64,000 bases of DNA from Nemertoderma westbladi (Eukaryota; Xenacoelomorpha; Nemertodermatida; Nemertodermatidae). Where the stretch lies: NCBI GenBank assembly GCA_032718475.1, contig JAUCBJ010009103.1, forward strand, positions 248,001 to 312,000, read 5' to 3'. The position numbers and the translations under genes are program-made. Positions 21,705 to 32,449 of this stretch are shown in pieces. Each line of letters opens with the position of its first letter. Position 1 is the stretch's first letter. The notes under the pieces were generated by a model. It was not told where the DNA came from. It was given only the letters and a program-made list of their open reading frames with translations, and ran no database searches.

Positions 21705-23172
21705 CTATAAAATATAAAAAATCACAGTTTCTAAAATATAAAAATACTCTAAACAGTTAGTCCTTCTTACGCGAACGGCGTTTACGCAGTTTTTTGAGGC
21801 TAGCAAGAGTCCTTTTCTCTTTGGGGCGAGCCACTTTACTAGGAGGGCTATAACTCCTGGGTGAAGGGTGCAATACAATTGCATCGGAAGGTTTAGAATG
21901 ACGGTCAGTGTATCTGCCGGTCGAGGTATTCGGTTGATCGGTATCAACCTCAGTGGAACGAGGTCGAACAACCTTCAGAGCGCATTTTAAGACAGCAGCT
22001 CTTACTGGTTCCTGACGGGCCGTTTGCACGAGAGCGGTAGGTGGACCGTGTGCAGTGAGAAATTTCCCCGGTTTGATGGTTCTTTCCAACTCGCGTTCTC
22101 GGGCTCTATCGGAATCGATATGCTTCTCCTCAAGCTGATTTTCCTCCGCTTGTCGTTGAAAGCATTCGTCCAAAACTCTTGCAGAAAGTAGAGTCGTCCA
22201 AGTTCGATATCTTCCTAGAGATTCTGGATTTCCCGATCGAACTGAGATAAAGCTAATTCGTTTACCGCTTGGACTTGCTGCTGCAATTTACGTTTCTCTG
22301 AACAATCGTAGGTTCCTTTTCCGATCTTTTGACGAATAGTGTCCAACGCGTTTCGTACAACTCTCTCCTCCACCTCGGTGACAGGTTGTATCGGGTTAAA
22401 CAGGGACGATTATACGGTTGAATGGCGATATTAGGTGTCCGCGTCCCAATCCGGCTAGGTAAGATGGGCGAATATCTAGGGAGCCCACAACCGGAGTGCC
22501 ACCGACTAATTGTTCGGGTAACACTAGATCTTTGAACAGTGAGTAAGCTCAGGAGGATCCGTGATACTATTAGGATCAAGAGTCTGAGGTCTCACCAGGG
22601 AATGAGGAGGCCTGACCGAGTATTCCGGAACTCTGATCATAGGTTTATTTAAGGATCGTTTGAGTCGGGCGAGCGTAGGTGATACGTCGAACAAGTTTCG
22701 CTCGAAACTCCCGTAAATATATCGAGTAAAACTGTGTTTAGCGCAACGTCTCCGCAGGTGTTTGTCTTTCCGTTTGTTGTTGGTTGGGTCTAGGGCATTC
22801 ATCGTAATAATACCAAAGACGCACCATCTTGTAGGGGAAACGCGGGTGATCTTTCTTCAGTTTTACAATGTTTCTCTCAAGAATTCCAAATATACGTTGG
22901 AGTCACTGCGTTTATCCGGTTCTTTTAACGTCTTCTCTTTCGAGTCGATTTCGAATAGAATTTTCGCATTCGATTCTCAGTTTATCGTTCCGACTCCACT
23001 GGGTATGATATTTAAATAGGACCATTTCCCTTTCGGTGTCGACATCGTCCGTATCGTGTAAATCGATAGGATGACCAGTAGTTAAGAAGTCCATATGCGT
23101 ACCATTACGATGCGTATAGCGAGATTTTCTATAGTCCAATTCACGCGTGAGCTGTTCCTTTGACATTGGCGG
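21705..23172 (-). pseudogene. unrecognised minus-strand coding block inside the LTR element
   Basis: From 23,166 downward the minus strand reads a start MSKEQLTRELDYRKSRY, then an acidic stretch, then (after stops and frame changes) LARLKRSLNKPMIRVPEYSV, PPHSLVRPQTLDPNSITDPP, KRKLQQQVQAVNELALSQFD, and from 22,173 an open 138-aa frame ending in a Lys/Arg-rich tail (KKLRKRRSRKK). At least three frame breaks occur. The composition (Glu/Arg/Gln-rich helices, Pro-rich linkers, basic tail) is that of a real protein. I do not recognise it. It could be a divergent structural protein of the element or a captured host gene. Confidence 0.4.
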
Positions 23173-23770
23173 TTCGATCTAACGGCCATCGTCCTCCATA
23201 GTGGGTGGACTAGCGTCGCCGCGTATTAAACTATTAAACTATCAACAAACGCTTGCAATGGTAGGGTATATCGCTCCCTGATACTAAGATCATCTTCTAT
23301 CAACTCAGACATAGCTGTTATATGAGTTTATCAATATTATAATTAATTATAATTAGGCTAGCGGGCGTCGCTGCCTACCCCTCACGGCCTCCGGACAGCG
23401 CAAGATCCTCAGCGCTGATGTACTGTCGCCGCTGTGTCTATCGCCAACATAGTAGCTACACAACGACAACAACAACCAGCGCGAGTCACTCCACTGTCCG
23501 TCCCAAGGGCTTAGATTTACTTCAGGTTCTTACTGCAGGGTTAGGGCTACTTTCACAACTGCGACTCGCTACTGTAAACACACTTTAGTAGTAACATTCA
23601 CCTATAAACGCACAAATTCCACACAACTGTCACAAATTGTACACATTCGGGCCATGTGTCCGTTAGTCAAGTGCCTTCCAGAATGCCACGTTATTATTAT
23701 GTATCCCTGGATACTAGCAGTGCGCTATTTATGCCGTATTCTATTCAATGGGGCAAGCCTTTTTATTTTT
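23173..23770. other. noncoding spacer between the two coding blocks of the LTR element
   Basis: About 600 bp with no open frame of note. No splice sites were convincingly matched to either neighbour. Confidence 0.45.
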
Positions 23771-23773
23771 CTT

Positions 23774-24532
23774 CTAACTCACTTCTAATTCTACAGGGGC
23801 TGTTTTACTGGGCATAGTTAGTTTAGTACCGTGCAAAGGGGATTTAGAGTTAGGATCTGGAAGTACAGGTGTCTCTATCACAGAGGGGGTGACTTCGAAA
23901 GCAGGCTTAATTATTTCAGGATCATCCACTATAGTAGGGAGTCTGTCTACTCCAATAATATGGTCTGTGGATTCAGGATTACCTAAGTCTACACTAGCCA
24001 GTTGCCCTCTCAACGCAGGAGGTAACGTCCGCTTGAACGTCCGTCTACGTCCGCTTGGACGAGATTTATTACCTCTACCTTCGGGATCTCTTATATCACC
24101 TTCATCGGGGGAGGCAAATCCCTGTCTTCTGGTTTGTTTCTTCAAGTAATCTTGTTTCGCCTGAAGGTTTTCCAGCTCTAGTTGGGTAGTCGCTTCAGAC
24201 GCCTTCCGTTCTGCTTCAGCCACTGCCGCTTTCCTTTCAGATTCTGCCGCGGCCGCTGACCTTCGGTCTTCTATTTGCCGTTTCTTTAATTGTTCCTCTT
24301 GTTCCATTGCCATGGGGACCTTAATAGGCCTACGGTGCTGTACTAGCCTAGGGTCTGACACTACTACTGTAGGGATGACCTTTCTTACAGTAGGAGGGGA
24401 CTTGGACTTTGGTCTGGGATGTTCTATACTTTGATCTTGGTCACAGATCCTTTCAAGATACTGTCCAAGTCTAAGACTCATTCTAACACCTTCAAAAAGA
24501 CTATCTGACAGTGCCCATTTTGTGTCAGACAT
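23774..24532 (-). CDS. unrecognised 252-aa Gag-like protein of the LTR element
   Basis: Uninterrupted minus-strand frame starting MSDTKWALSDSLFEGV (ATG at 24,530-24,532) and ending ELEVS. A coiled coil occupies about residues 75-135 (Gln/Glu/Lys/Ala-rich: EEQLKKRQIEDRR, SERKAAVAEAERKASEA). A basic patch (RPSGRRRTFKRTLP) and an acidic-hydrophobic Pro-rich tail follow. No zinc knuckle or capsid motif is seen. Position just inside the presumed 5' LTR suggests a gag-type product, but homology is not established. Its frame is better preserved than the block downstream. Confidence 0.5.
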   Translation of the reverse strand: MSDTKWALSDSLFEGVRMSLRLGQYLERICDQDQSIEHPRPKSKSPPTVRKVIPTVVVSDPRLVQHRRPIKVPMAMEQEEQLKKRQIEDRRSAAAAESERKAAVAEAERKASEATTQLELENLQAKQDYLKKQTRRQGFASPDEGDIRDPEGRGNKSRPSGRRRTFKRTLPPALRGQLASVDLGNPESTDHIIGVDRLPTIVDDPEIIKPAFEVTPSVIETPVLPDPNSKSPLHGTKLTMPSKTAPVELEVS

Positions 24533-26164
24533 GTTTGATTGTACAGTTGAATGCCTACTACTATAACGACAGTTAAAGCAAGTCTAGTAATTCAGTATCC
24601 ACTGAAAGCCTAGTAATTAATTACCGATACTGTTACTCAGTGTAACGTGATATATATATAATATATTAGAATACCGGTATACACTTATAGTATATATATA
24701 AGTATTATTACAGACTAGGGTTTGTCACAGAATACCGGTATATAATTTCAGCATAAATATATATAAATATATAATAAGCCTACCGTGAATACCGGTATAC
24801 AGCTATAATGGGTTAATGTATAACGGTATAATGGGTTTTGACAATATTTGAAATAAATGTTATTATTTCTGGAAAGGAAGCTGAACGCTCTCAGTGAAGT
24901 GCTACTTGTTGGACACTAAAACAAATAATTCTACTTGACTAAGTTACTTATTACTACAAACTACGTACAATTACGGGGTGAGATTACAATCTCTAAATAA
25001 ACACAAAAATTACATGTACAAATTTTAGGGTAATTTTACAGGAAATCTACAAACCAGCCTAACAAGGGGTTAGAATTTCTGGTTATTACAAACAGACAGG
25101 AAACTACGGTATTTGAATTTAATAAAGCAGTAGTAAATATATTGCGTTGTCTAGATAAGAAAATACCACCATCTGACGACTTATAGTCTCTTGCTTTACA
25201 GCTCTATAAGTACTACGTTATGTACCCGGAGTGTTCCTACCTAGAAGTTAATTACCGCAGCCAACCAGAGCTAACGTGCCTATTAACCACTTTACAACAC
25301 AAATATACTGCCTACATACTAATTACCTTCGGAAAGCACTGTACACTAAACCCTAAATTAGGTACAAGTACTTATACAATAAATAACCAGCAGTTAAATA
25401 TACTTGTACAGCTAAAAGAACCACGGTATCTGCTGGAGTGACTAGAGCATAAAATCACCAGTCTTTACCTATGCCAAACAGCCCTGATATAGTACCGGGG
25501 TTAATTTAACTATAACGGTATGTATAACAAGCACAATTACTGTAGGAATTAACTTGGGGATTTATGTAGGTTGCGAATAATCGCATAAACTCTGAATAAT
25601 AAATATTATGCTACCCATGCAGACTACACAAACAAAATACAAACCAAATGCTGGCAGACTACTGCCAAGCCTAAATAAACTACAGTATATGCAGACTCCG
25701 AAATGGTTAGTTAGTATGCGTTCTAACCGAGTAGTACGACTTATTCCTTCGGAGGGGATTTACCTTACAACACTGGATGCCCCCACCTTCCTAACTAGCA
25801 CTTTATCGGACAGACACTCTACACACACTGCAATCTCTTCAGACCTAACAACAGCCAGACAACAATCCAGCCTACAAATTATTTATACAATCTGAGCAGG
25901 CTTACACGCCTTCTGCAGTTCTGCTCAATATTACACTTACAGATAAATAAAACTGACAGAGATAAGTAAACCATACAAAGGAATAAGGGATGATCATCCC
26001 TAATCCCCTAACAGCCTACAATATACAATATATCACAATCGAACTAATACTGGTACCCGCAAGTACCGGTTCCGGTGGTTAGGTAGTTAGGCCTACAGGT
26101 TACCGTCCGACAGGTACATTCGAATTTATTTGCCTACGTGCAATCAAGAGTTTAAAACTATTAA
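24533..26164 (-). other. AT-rich leader region of the LTR element
   Basis: About 1.6 kb between the 252-aa frame and the right LTR, with TATATA runs and ATACCGGTATA motifs (24,650-24,830). Two + strand frames (25,220-25,441 and 25,608-25,895) are short and show no domain. No tRNA-complementary primer-binding site could be identified next to the LTR. Confidence 0.45.
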
Positions 26165-26779
26165 TGTTCGCGCTTTTAGACCTTTAGCAGTTTAACCTGC
26201 CAATTTTAGGTGTCTTTTTGTATATCAATCATTTAATGTATTGAAGGTACATCAGCCGAAGCCAGCCTGTGCGCGACCATTCACCCACAGTTAAGGGAGA
26301 CTGGATTCGGATGCTTTGATAGTGATTGCAGTGTAGACCTACTGTATTATTCGATTGATTGTTAATATATAATCTCTGACAATATATTTACTTTCGGGGA
26401 AATATTAACAGTTCCTTTAGGACGTGGCACTTTAAGTATAAAACAGAGTTATGACTTATACTAATCACAACTGGATGGCTACTGAGTTTCGTAAAAAGCG
26501 CATTCTTTAGGAGATGCTTTATTAACCTTCACACTAGTTCACACTACTGCGCACTGATCTGCCGACTGTCACTGAATTTGATCATATATAAGGAGGATCG
26601 CAACTGACACATGTAGGGATTATGAAATAGCATTCAATTCACACAAAAACCACTATAATGTAAGTCGCAGTTGCTACCGGTAAACCTATTCCTCTAACCT
26701 TTAGTAATCAAAGAGATTGAGGGTTTTATGATTATTCATCGGTATTCTCCAAATATATCAGCAATATCCCAGTCAAAAA

Positions 26780-26995
26780 TCCACATGCGATACGCATGCG
26801 GGTGACGCACCAAAACCGCCTGCGGAGCGCATGCGTGTATGTCCGGTCGAAAAAGTGCGATATGCATGCGGACCGTAAGCGTGTCCGCATGCGGACCACA
26901 TGTGTGTCCGAATGCAGTCTGCATGCGGACCGCAAGCGTGTCCACATGCGGACAACAAGCGTGTCCATATGCAGAACTACAAATATCCACACGCA
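26780..26995. repeat. left subterminal CGCATGCG-type repeats of the TIR element
   Basis: At least eight degenerate copies of ATGCGGACCGCAAGCGTGTC and GCATGCGG lie in 210 bp, in both orientations. Clusters of short repeats inside TIRs are the usual transposase-binding arrangement of several DNA transposon superfamilies. Confidence 0.6.
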
Positions 26996-28059
26996 AAACC
27001 CTTACCACACAGGTCCATGCCCATTACGCACTCCTACTGCCAATTTGCGTCGAGTTACATCTTAAAAAGGTCGCATATATTATATATAGTCTAATATATG
27101 TCTGGTCATTTCTCAGTCGGTCTGTTTGGTAAAACACCACTGTATGAATGTCATACATACAGTGTATCAACATGCACTTGTTACGTTTTATAGGATGAAG
27201 GGCCTTATGCAATTGTAAATATTGTGCAGCTCGAAGGCTGACTAAGTCTAACGTTTTGACTAATAACTCGAGTTTAAAAAAAGATGAGAAAGCTGCTTGC
27301 AGATTTGAAATCTCTATTAAATTCGGCGCATGCACACGATAGGATTGGAAATTTGTTTGACAATTTCCAAACTAGGGGGGTGCTGTGCTACATTCCCACC
27401 CCCACCCCCAGTGTTGAGTGTTCCTTGGCGCTGAACTTGATTGGTTGGGAAGGCCGCAAATTGCCGCTAAAGATGTCCAAATGAAATTTTGAATAATAAT
27501 TCAAGCACAGAGTGATACATTAACACTTCGCACCATATTGTATTGGGTCTAAACTCTACACCGACAACCATTATTAAAGCGAATTAATAATGTTATTTAT
27601 TAATTGAGGGAAAGGTTACAGTAGAAGGTTATTCTAAAAAAACAATAAACGAGAGTCACAAACTCCGGTTACATTTTCATATTTGCTGTTGTCGGCTGTC
27701 GGATATCGGCGTAGTGCTTAAACCCTACCATATTGTAGTTTGTTAGAGAGCGTTATATACCTGTTAATGAATCAAAGCCAACACCTCAAATGTGCAGTAA
27801 TAATCTGAACTCAAAATGAGCTATCGAGCTATCGACACAAATTCCACCTGGACGAAGAAATAATGAAGTTAATGGGAATCGAATATCGAGTACAATGGCA
27901 ATATCTTATAACCAAAACAGTAACAGGTCTTTCAATTATTGCTCGTTATAAAAACAAGTTACAAACAAAAATGTTACAAAATAGTTTTATTAGAATTAGG
28001 AACTTGAAAAAAATACTCAAAACAAAACATTTTTATTTTAACCTTATTTAATCAGAACT

Positions 28060-28292
28060 GTACACTCGAATTCGCTTTCGTCGCTTGATCATGTATTTTT
28101 TAGATATTAGTGTAATCTTTCTTTTCCTTCCCTTAATAATTTCCTCGACGCCTCCGTCATCACGTCCTCCCTCTCCAGCCTCCGTCTGAGCGCCACCACT
28201 ACGTCCTCCCTCTCCAGCCTCCTTCTGGGCGCCTCCACTTCGTCCTCCCTCTCCAGTCGGATTCCTGGAACCACACTCAGTGCTACGCGACA
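28060..28292 (-). repeat. tandem 33-36-bp repeats fused to the DCAF1 fragment
   Basis: The minus strand repeats GGAGAGGGAGGACG plus a variable GGAGGCGCCCAGAAGGAGGC part three times (28,150-28,262). It encodes LEREDEVEAPRRR-like units in one frame and GEGGRSGGAQ-like units in another. It takes the place of the DCAF1 sequence expected next, so it marks an expansion or a junction in the captured fragment. Confidence 0.5.
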
Positions 28293-28650
28293 CGAAGCTG
28301 TGTGCAGGTCTGTGTCACCAACGTACGCCAGTATGTATTCGTGCACTAGTTTGTACATAAAGTCGTCGTTTTTGAATATTGTTTTCAGTAGGGTTGCGAG
28401 GTGACAGTCTGGAAGTATCCGGGCCGGATGCCGTTCGTCCATGGGGTCCGGATCGAGTTTGTAGAATTCCTCTCTGCCTCTGTCAGTCTGTAGCGGTTTC
28501 GAGGTGTTTAGCTATGTTTTATAGGAGCGTAGCGTGGCGATTTCGAACGGCATTCTGGCCTTCAGACCAGTTGTGCAATATATCCAGAACTTCCCTAACA
28601 GGGTCGTACGTACGTGGATGAGTTTCTAGTGGTGGGCATATTGCTGTATA
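28270..28650 (-). pseudogene. DCAF1: captured DCAF1 (VprBP) N-terminal fragment
   Basis: DCAF1 is the substrate receptor of a CUL4-DDB1 ubiquitin ligase. The minus strand encodes EVLDILHNWSEGQNAV, then (after a stop and a frameshift) EEFYKLDPDPMDERHPA, LPDCHLATLLKTIFKNDDFM and TASCRVALSVVPGI. This matches the N-terminal armadillo-like part of DCAF1, where DPDPFDDRHPGR, LLKILFKNDDFMNALV and TAACRLLLDIMPG are conserved. Only about 110 residues are present and they are interrupted, so it cannot make DCAF1. It lies wholly within the TIR element, which implies transduplication of a host gene. Confidence 0.72.
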
Positions 28651-28659
28651 TTGATTTAT

Positions 28660-29600
28660 CATGTTTATAGAATAGTTATCATGAATACCAGAATACTGTA
28701 GTAGCTAACAACAAGGCCTACGTCAGTACGTTACCGTTACAATGCATTACAAAAATTCCATCTCCATTCAATCTCAAATCAAGTTCCAGGAATTCCAGTC
28801 TGGCCTACCGGTAGGTAGCGGTACCGCACCGCGCTACCGGCAGACCGGGTACAGGGTAGGCCTATTTTATTTTTTGCATGTTAGTTTTACCTTTTTAGGC
28901 CCTACTGGTTTACACAGTTACAGGTTTACCCTACGTCTGTACGTCCTGACGTCAGACTGTGGCAGACCAGCCCAGCAGCATGGCGCCTGGCAGCACAGAC
29001 TGGCAGTGGCAGAGCAGCCAGCCACCCAGCCATGGGCAGATTGGCGCAAGTTGTACTGTTGTAGCTGTAGGCCTAAATGCTGCGCCGAAAGTGTACAGCG
29101 TACCGATAGCCAGAAAGCAGATGGGCGTGCCTACATGAAAACTTTTCGAAAGGGAACTGCATACTGCTGTACTGCAGTACTGGTAAATTTGACCTAGCTC
29201 AGAAGCTAGAGATAAAATAGCTGACAGCCTGATTTTCCCGCCAAAACCATGATTTGTGTAGAAGACAACCAAATCCTTAATTTAAATATCCTGAATTTCC
29301 ATTGGCAGATAGGCTAATTACGATTTTTCTTAGAAGTGAAGGAGGCTGCTCCTGTGTTGATTTATTATGGTGCAGGTTAACTGGTTAACAGGTAGTTCGT
29401 TAAGATATCTCTATCTAGTCACTAATAATATATGCAGCTACAGTACTGTATCTCCAGTAACTACAGTAAGCAAATGTGAGGCAACAGGATGCAGGTTTGT
29501 TGAGTGCTATGTTCTTAATCACGGTATAGGCGCCGATCTTCTTTTAGAATATAAGTATTCGGTTCAGAATAACGTCATACAAGAGGCTGACTGAATTATA
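28660..29600. other. interior of the TIR element, TAGGCCTA/AGTACTG-rich
   Basis: TAGGCCTAC, GTACTGCAGTACTGG and CTACCGGTAGGTAGCGGTACC motifs resemble the upstream regions of RPL35 and the NDUFA10-like gene. As this lies 5' of the DCAF1 fragment, it may have been captured with it. The + strand 151-codon frame (28,742-29,197) shows no domain and is probably spurious. Confidence 0.35.
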
Positions 29601-30180
29601 AAATTTAATTACGCATCCAATCCTTGCGTGTCGCAGGAACTATTCCGTAATTCAATTTCGAACAAAAATTAATAAAACGAAATAAATGATATTTAATAAT
29701 AATTATGGTAGATTTATGATATTAAGGTGAATTATATCACTTTTTAAAATTTATAAAAATTTGAATCACGCATCCAATTTTCCATAGCATCTACCGTTAT
29801 TTCTATTTTAAATTATAGAAATGGCACCATACAATTAATTTAAATTATAACCAACAAAAGGTCTAAGCTATTTAATAGATTAAATCACCTGTACAAAACA
29901 TCATATCATAAACACTTAATTCTTAATTAGCACAATTATGAACACCAACGGATTGGATCACGCATCCAATCCGCGCGTATCGCATGCACAAGTCCGCACT
30001 TCAATATTTCACCTAAATTAATAAAATGCAATAAATGACCTTATATTTGAATAATTATGGTAGATTCATGATTTTAACATGAATTATATCATTTTTTAAA
30101 ATTTCTAAAAAATGTTTAAAATTTATAAATAATTGAATTCCGCATCCAATCCACATCCCGCATGCCCTACTCATGTGGAT
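29600..30180. repeat. right subterminal repeats of the TIR element
   Basis: CACGCATCCAAT or CGCATCCAATCC occurs at about 29,610, 29,765, 29,958 and 30,142, spaced by about 155-195 bp of similar AT-rich sequence (AATAAATGA, ATTATGGTAGATT, TTTTTAAAATTT). This indicates at least three diverged tandem copies of a long unit next to the right TIR. Confidence 0.6.
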
Positions 30181-30747
30181 CGCATGCGTCTTTTTGACTG
30201 GGATATACCAACATAACACCAAGTAATAACAGAATCAAATAATGCGGTGAACAGTCAGTATGTGTTACATGAAGTATGATTCAGCAATGATTCAGTAGTT
30301 GAATTGTTAATACAGTAGTTTTACGTTCTTTTAATCAAAGCCATCTGATGTTTCTGATGTTTAGGTCAAAGTCTGAAACTTCCACAGAAGTACAGAAGAA
30401 TCCTAAGCCGGTGTTCTGGGCTTAGAAAAGATACACACTGACTGAATTGCGTGGGTTTCTGTAGGCACTGTCCAACACAAAGTGAAAATCGCTCTGATTG
30501 GCTGAGCTGAACAAAGAACAAAGAGAGATTCAGGTTCCGCGTTGGCAGTAAATCAGCTGACAGATTGCGTCATCTGAGTCATCTTTTAGAGTATTAAGCG
30601 AATTGCGGCAGAATGGCTAGTTATGTCCGCTAAAGCACGCATACAGACATAACGGGTAAAAATGGCTTGTCATGTCCGCTAAAAGCACCTACACGGTACA
30701 TTGCGGAGAAAATGACTGGTTATTTCCGCAAAAGCTTTTACAGTCCC

Positions 30748-31517
30748 TGAACATTTGTAATAGCCCCCCGCCCCGACAAAAAATATTTTATTGTAATAAT
30801 ACACAATGTTTGTTATGCCAATGTGACATACTTTATGAACGCCCCCCAAGGGAAAATATTATTTATTACAGTACCAGAAGGAAAAATAATACTAATTACA
30901 GTACCAGAAGGGAAAATAATACTAATTAAAGAACCAGCTTAAACTAAAAAGTAGACTATCGCTAACCTATTCTCATAAGAAACATTTAATAACCATATAC
31001 AACTGATTAAATTCAAACTAGTCAGGAGTTTTTTTTATAAGATCTGTTGTTCAATAAGACTGAGAGGTACTTAAATTTCACTTAAAACCATTATCATCTC
31101 TCAATAAAATAACAGAAAACTCGAGCAAAGTGAGCAGAATCCCCCCCCCCCCCCCCCCCCCAAACAGCCAACCATGTATAGGTATGGAGAATAATATGTG
31201 AGTAAATATGTAAGGTTGGAGAATAACCGCGCTGTAACTGGTGTAATATTAATTGACGGAGACACCTTTTTTAAACGCTTGTAGCTAAAGAATGAAAGTA
31301 AAAATAAAAATTATGTATCTCTATTTCAAATTTCATGCAATCTCATTCAGATTTGTAAAAAAAAATTGGTGGTCCGGTACCTGAATAAATAAGACACTGC
31401 ACGCTCAGGGTACGGTACGAGATCTTACAGTCTAACGTCAGTATAGTACTACTGCACTACTAATACAACGATCGGCATGCTGCATTATATACTGTATATG
31501 TTACATATATATTAAGA
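30748..31517. other. noncoding, with 32-bp duplication and poly-C run
   Basis: GTACCAGAAGG-AAAATAATACTAATTA is repeated with a period of about 32 bp (30,870-30,935). A poly-C run lies at 31,141-31,160. No gene is recognised. Confidence 0.5.
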
Positions 31518-31544
31518 ATGATGTGCCGACGTGTCGACAAAATT

Positions 31545-32040
31545 GCGCCGCCACAACTCCCCATCACTTCTTTGCTAGATCATCCGCATCTTCAAGGCCG
31601 GTGTCCTTTAAGATGTCTCTCAAGAAAGTCAATGGCTATCCATCATGCTTATTCACTCCATGAGGCCGCCAAAGCACAAGATTATGCACTGGCTGGTCCC
31701 CAAGGCGAAATCAATGTCCTGCAAAGCGGAGGCGGCTTTGTTCTAGTGTCAAGCTTGGGGAAACCAATGAGACACATCCAATATTATACGGTATAGTGTC
31801 TGGTTGGAGATATGTTCATTGTACTTGACACAGTGAACCCGGCGTAGAATTCTTGTGAAAGAGTGCATCCAGAGATTTTGTGTCCTCAGCAGCTCATCAG
31901 CCCATGCCATGTCCTCCCATGCCTTTCCCTTTACGTATTCGTAGGTCCTCACCTGACTTCCGGATCCATGATCCCAGGTTACAGAAGTCGTCCACATGCT
32001 CAAGCATAACATTCTATGAGCTTATGCTCATCGGGTCAGA
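31545..32040 (-). pseudogene. LINE ORF2 C-terminal fragment, inverted
   Basis: The minus strand reads GKAWEDMAWADELLRTQNLW, then RILRRVHCVKYNEHISNQ and TLYRIILDVSHWFPQA, then RLRFAGH-like and TGLEDADDL-like sequence, with several stops and frame changes. It is the same LINE family as 9,505-9,720 and 14,800-14,962 but spans both parts, linking those fragments as pieces of one ORF. Confidence 0.65.
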
Positions 32041-32095
32041 GACTTGCTGAGGGTGACTACAAAACAAAGACCCAAGACACAAATAATAAAGACCT

Positions 32096-32425
32096 GCATA
32101 TTGTAACATGTGTTATCTTTCGTTTATTGTTTTGGTTCCCCCAACACGCCTCTGGTAAGCAGCTCCTTTACTTACTAAACCCGATCATTTAATTGGAAAT
32201 GGCACCAAACGCTCTATGGCAATAGGACCTAACGCTCTTTGGGACCTATGCTATACAAAACAAAGAGGTAAAGTAGTCCCAAAGAGCGTTAGGTCCCAAA
32301 GAGCATTAGGTCCCATGCCATAGAACGCTTAGGACCCTTTGCATTTAAAGGAGCAGAGGTTAGTAAAGGAGCAGGTTACAGAGGCGTGTTGGGGAACAAA
32401 AACAATAAACGAAAGTTAACATGTG
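32096..32425. mobile_element. ~330-bp fold-back MITE
   Basis: AACATGTGTTATCTTTCGTT-TATTGTTTTGGTTCCC-CCAACACGCCTCTG (from 32,106) is mirrored by CAGAGGCGTGTTGGGGAACA-AAAACAATAAACGAAAGTTA-ACATGTGTT (to 32,425). The centre has further inverted copies of ACGCTCTTTGGGACCT and AGGTCCCAAAGAGCGT. It is noncoding. CAATAAACGA ends recur at 27,640-27,650, 34,867-34,880 and 34,940-34,952. Confidence 0.65.
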
Positions 32426-32449
32426 TTTTGTACAGGTCTTTATTACAGT

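Larger units (their letters stand above)
26768..30202. mobile_element. 3.4-kb TIR element nested in the LTR, carrying a gene fragment
   Basis: The ends are perfect 12-bp inverted repeats CCCAGTCAAAAA and TTTTTGACTGGG. Comparison with the intact LTR shows insertion into GCAATATATACC with AT duplicated on both sides. Both ends have subterminal repeats: CGCATGCGG/CCGCATGCG-type palindromes on the left (26,780-26,990) and CGCATCCAAT repeats on the right (29,605-30,150). No transposase is seen, so it is non-autonomous. The superfamily is not identified. The interior contains a degraded DCAF1-like segment, a Pack-TIR-like arrangement. Confidence 0.7.
20450..30742 (-). mobile_element. LTR retroelement without recognisable pol, target duplication GTCCC
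   Basis: Direct repeats 20,450-21,678 and 26,165-30,742 (the latter interrupted by a 3.4-kb insertion) share the ends TGTTCG...TTTTACA. They are flanked by the 5-bp duplication GTCCC (20,445-20,449 and 30,743-30,747). The internal region is about 4.5 kb. Coding-like frames are on the minus strand, and a purine-rich GGGAGCGG (minus strand) abuts the left LTR, so the element probably reads leftward. No RT, RNase H, integrase or protease is visible, so it looks non-autonomous (LARD-like) or gutted. LTR divergence with several indels shows it is older than the BEL element at 45 kb. Confidence 0.75.
26165..30742 (-). repeat. right LTR, split by a nested insertion
   Basis: LTR sequence matching 20,450-21,678 runs 26,165-26,767 and resumes 30,203-30,742. 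The join matches the other LTR at GCAATAT/ATACCAAC with a 2-bp AT duplication. Substitutions and small indels against the left LTR are visible, for example loss of the GTTGCGTAGTGCCGCGG segments. Confidence 0.75.

Noticed and set aside
26736-27132. Overlapping His/Arg/Cys-rich ORFs on both strands
   Set aside because: Produced by the CGCATGCG-type subterminal repeats of the TIR element. No start context or domain.
28742-29197. 151-codon + strand ORF
   Set aside because: It runs through TAGGCCTA/AGTACTG-rich noncoding sequence with no recognisable domain and antisense to the captured gene region.
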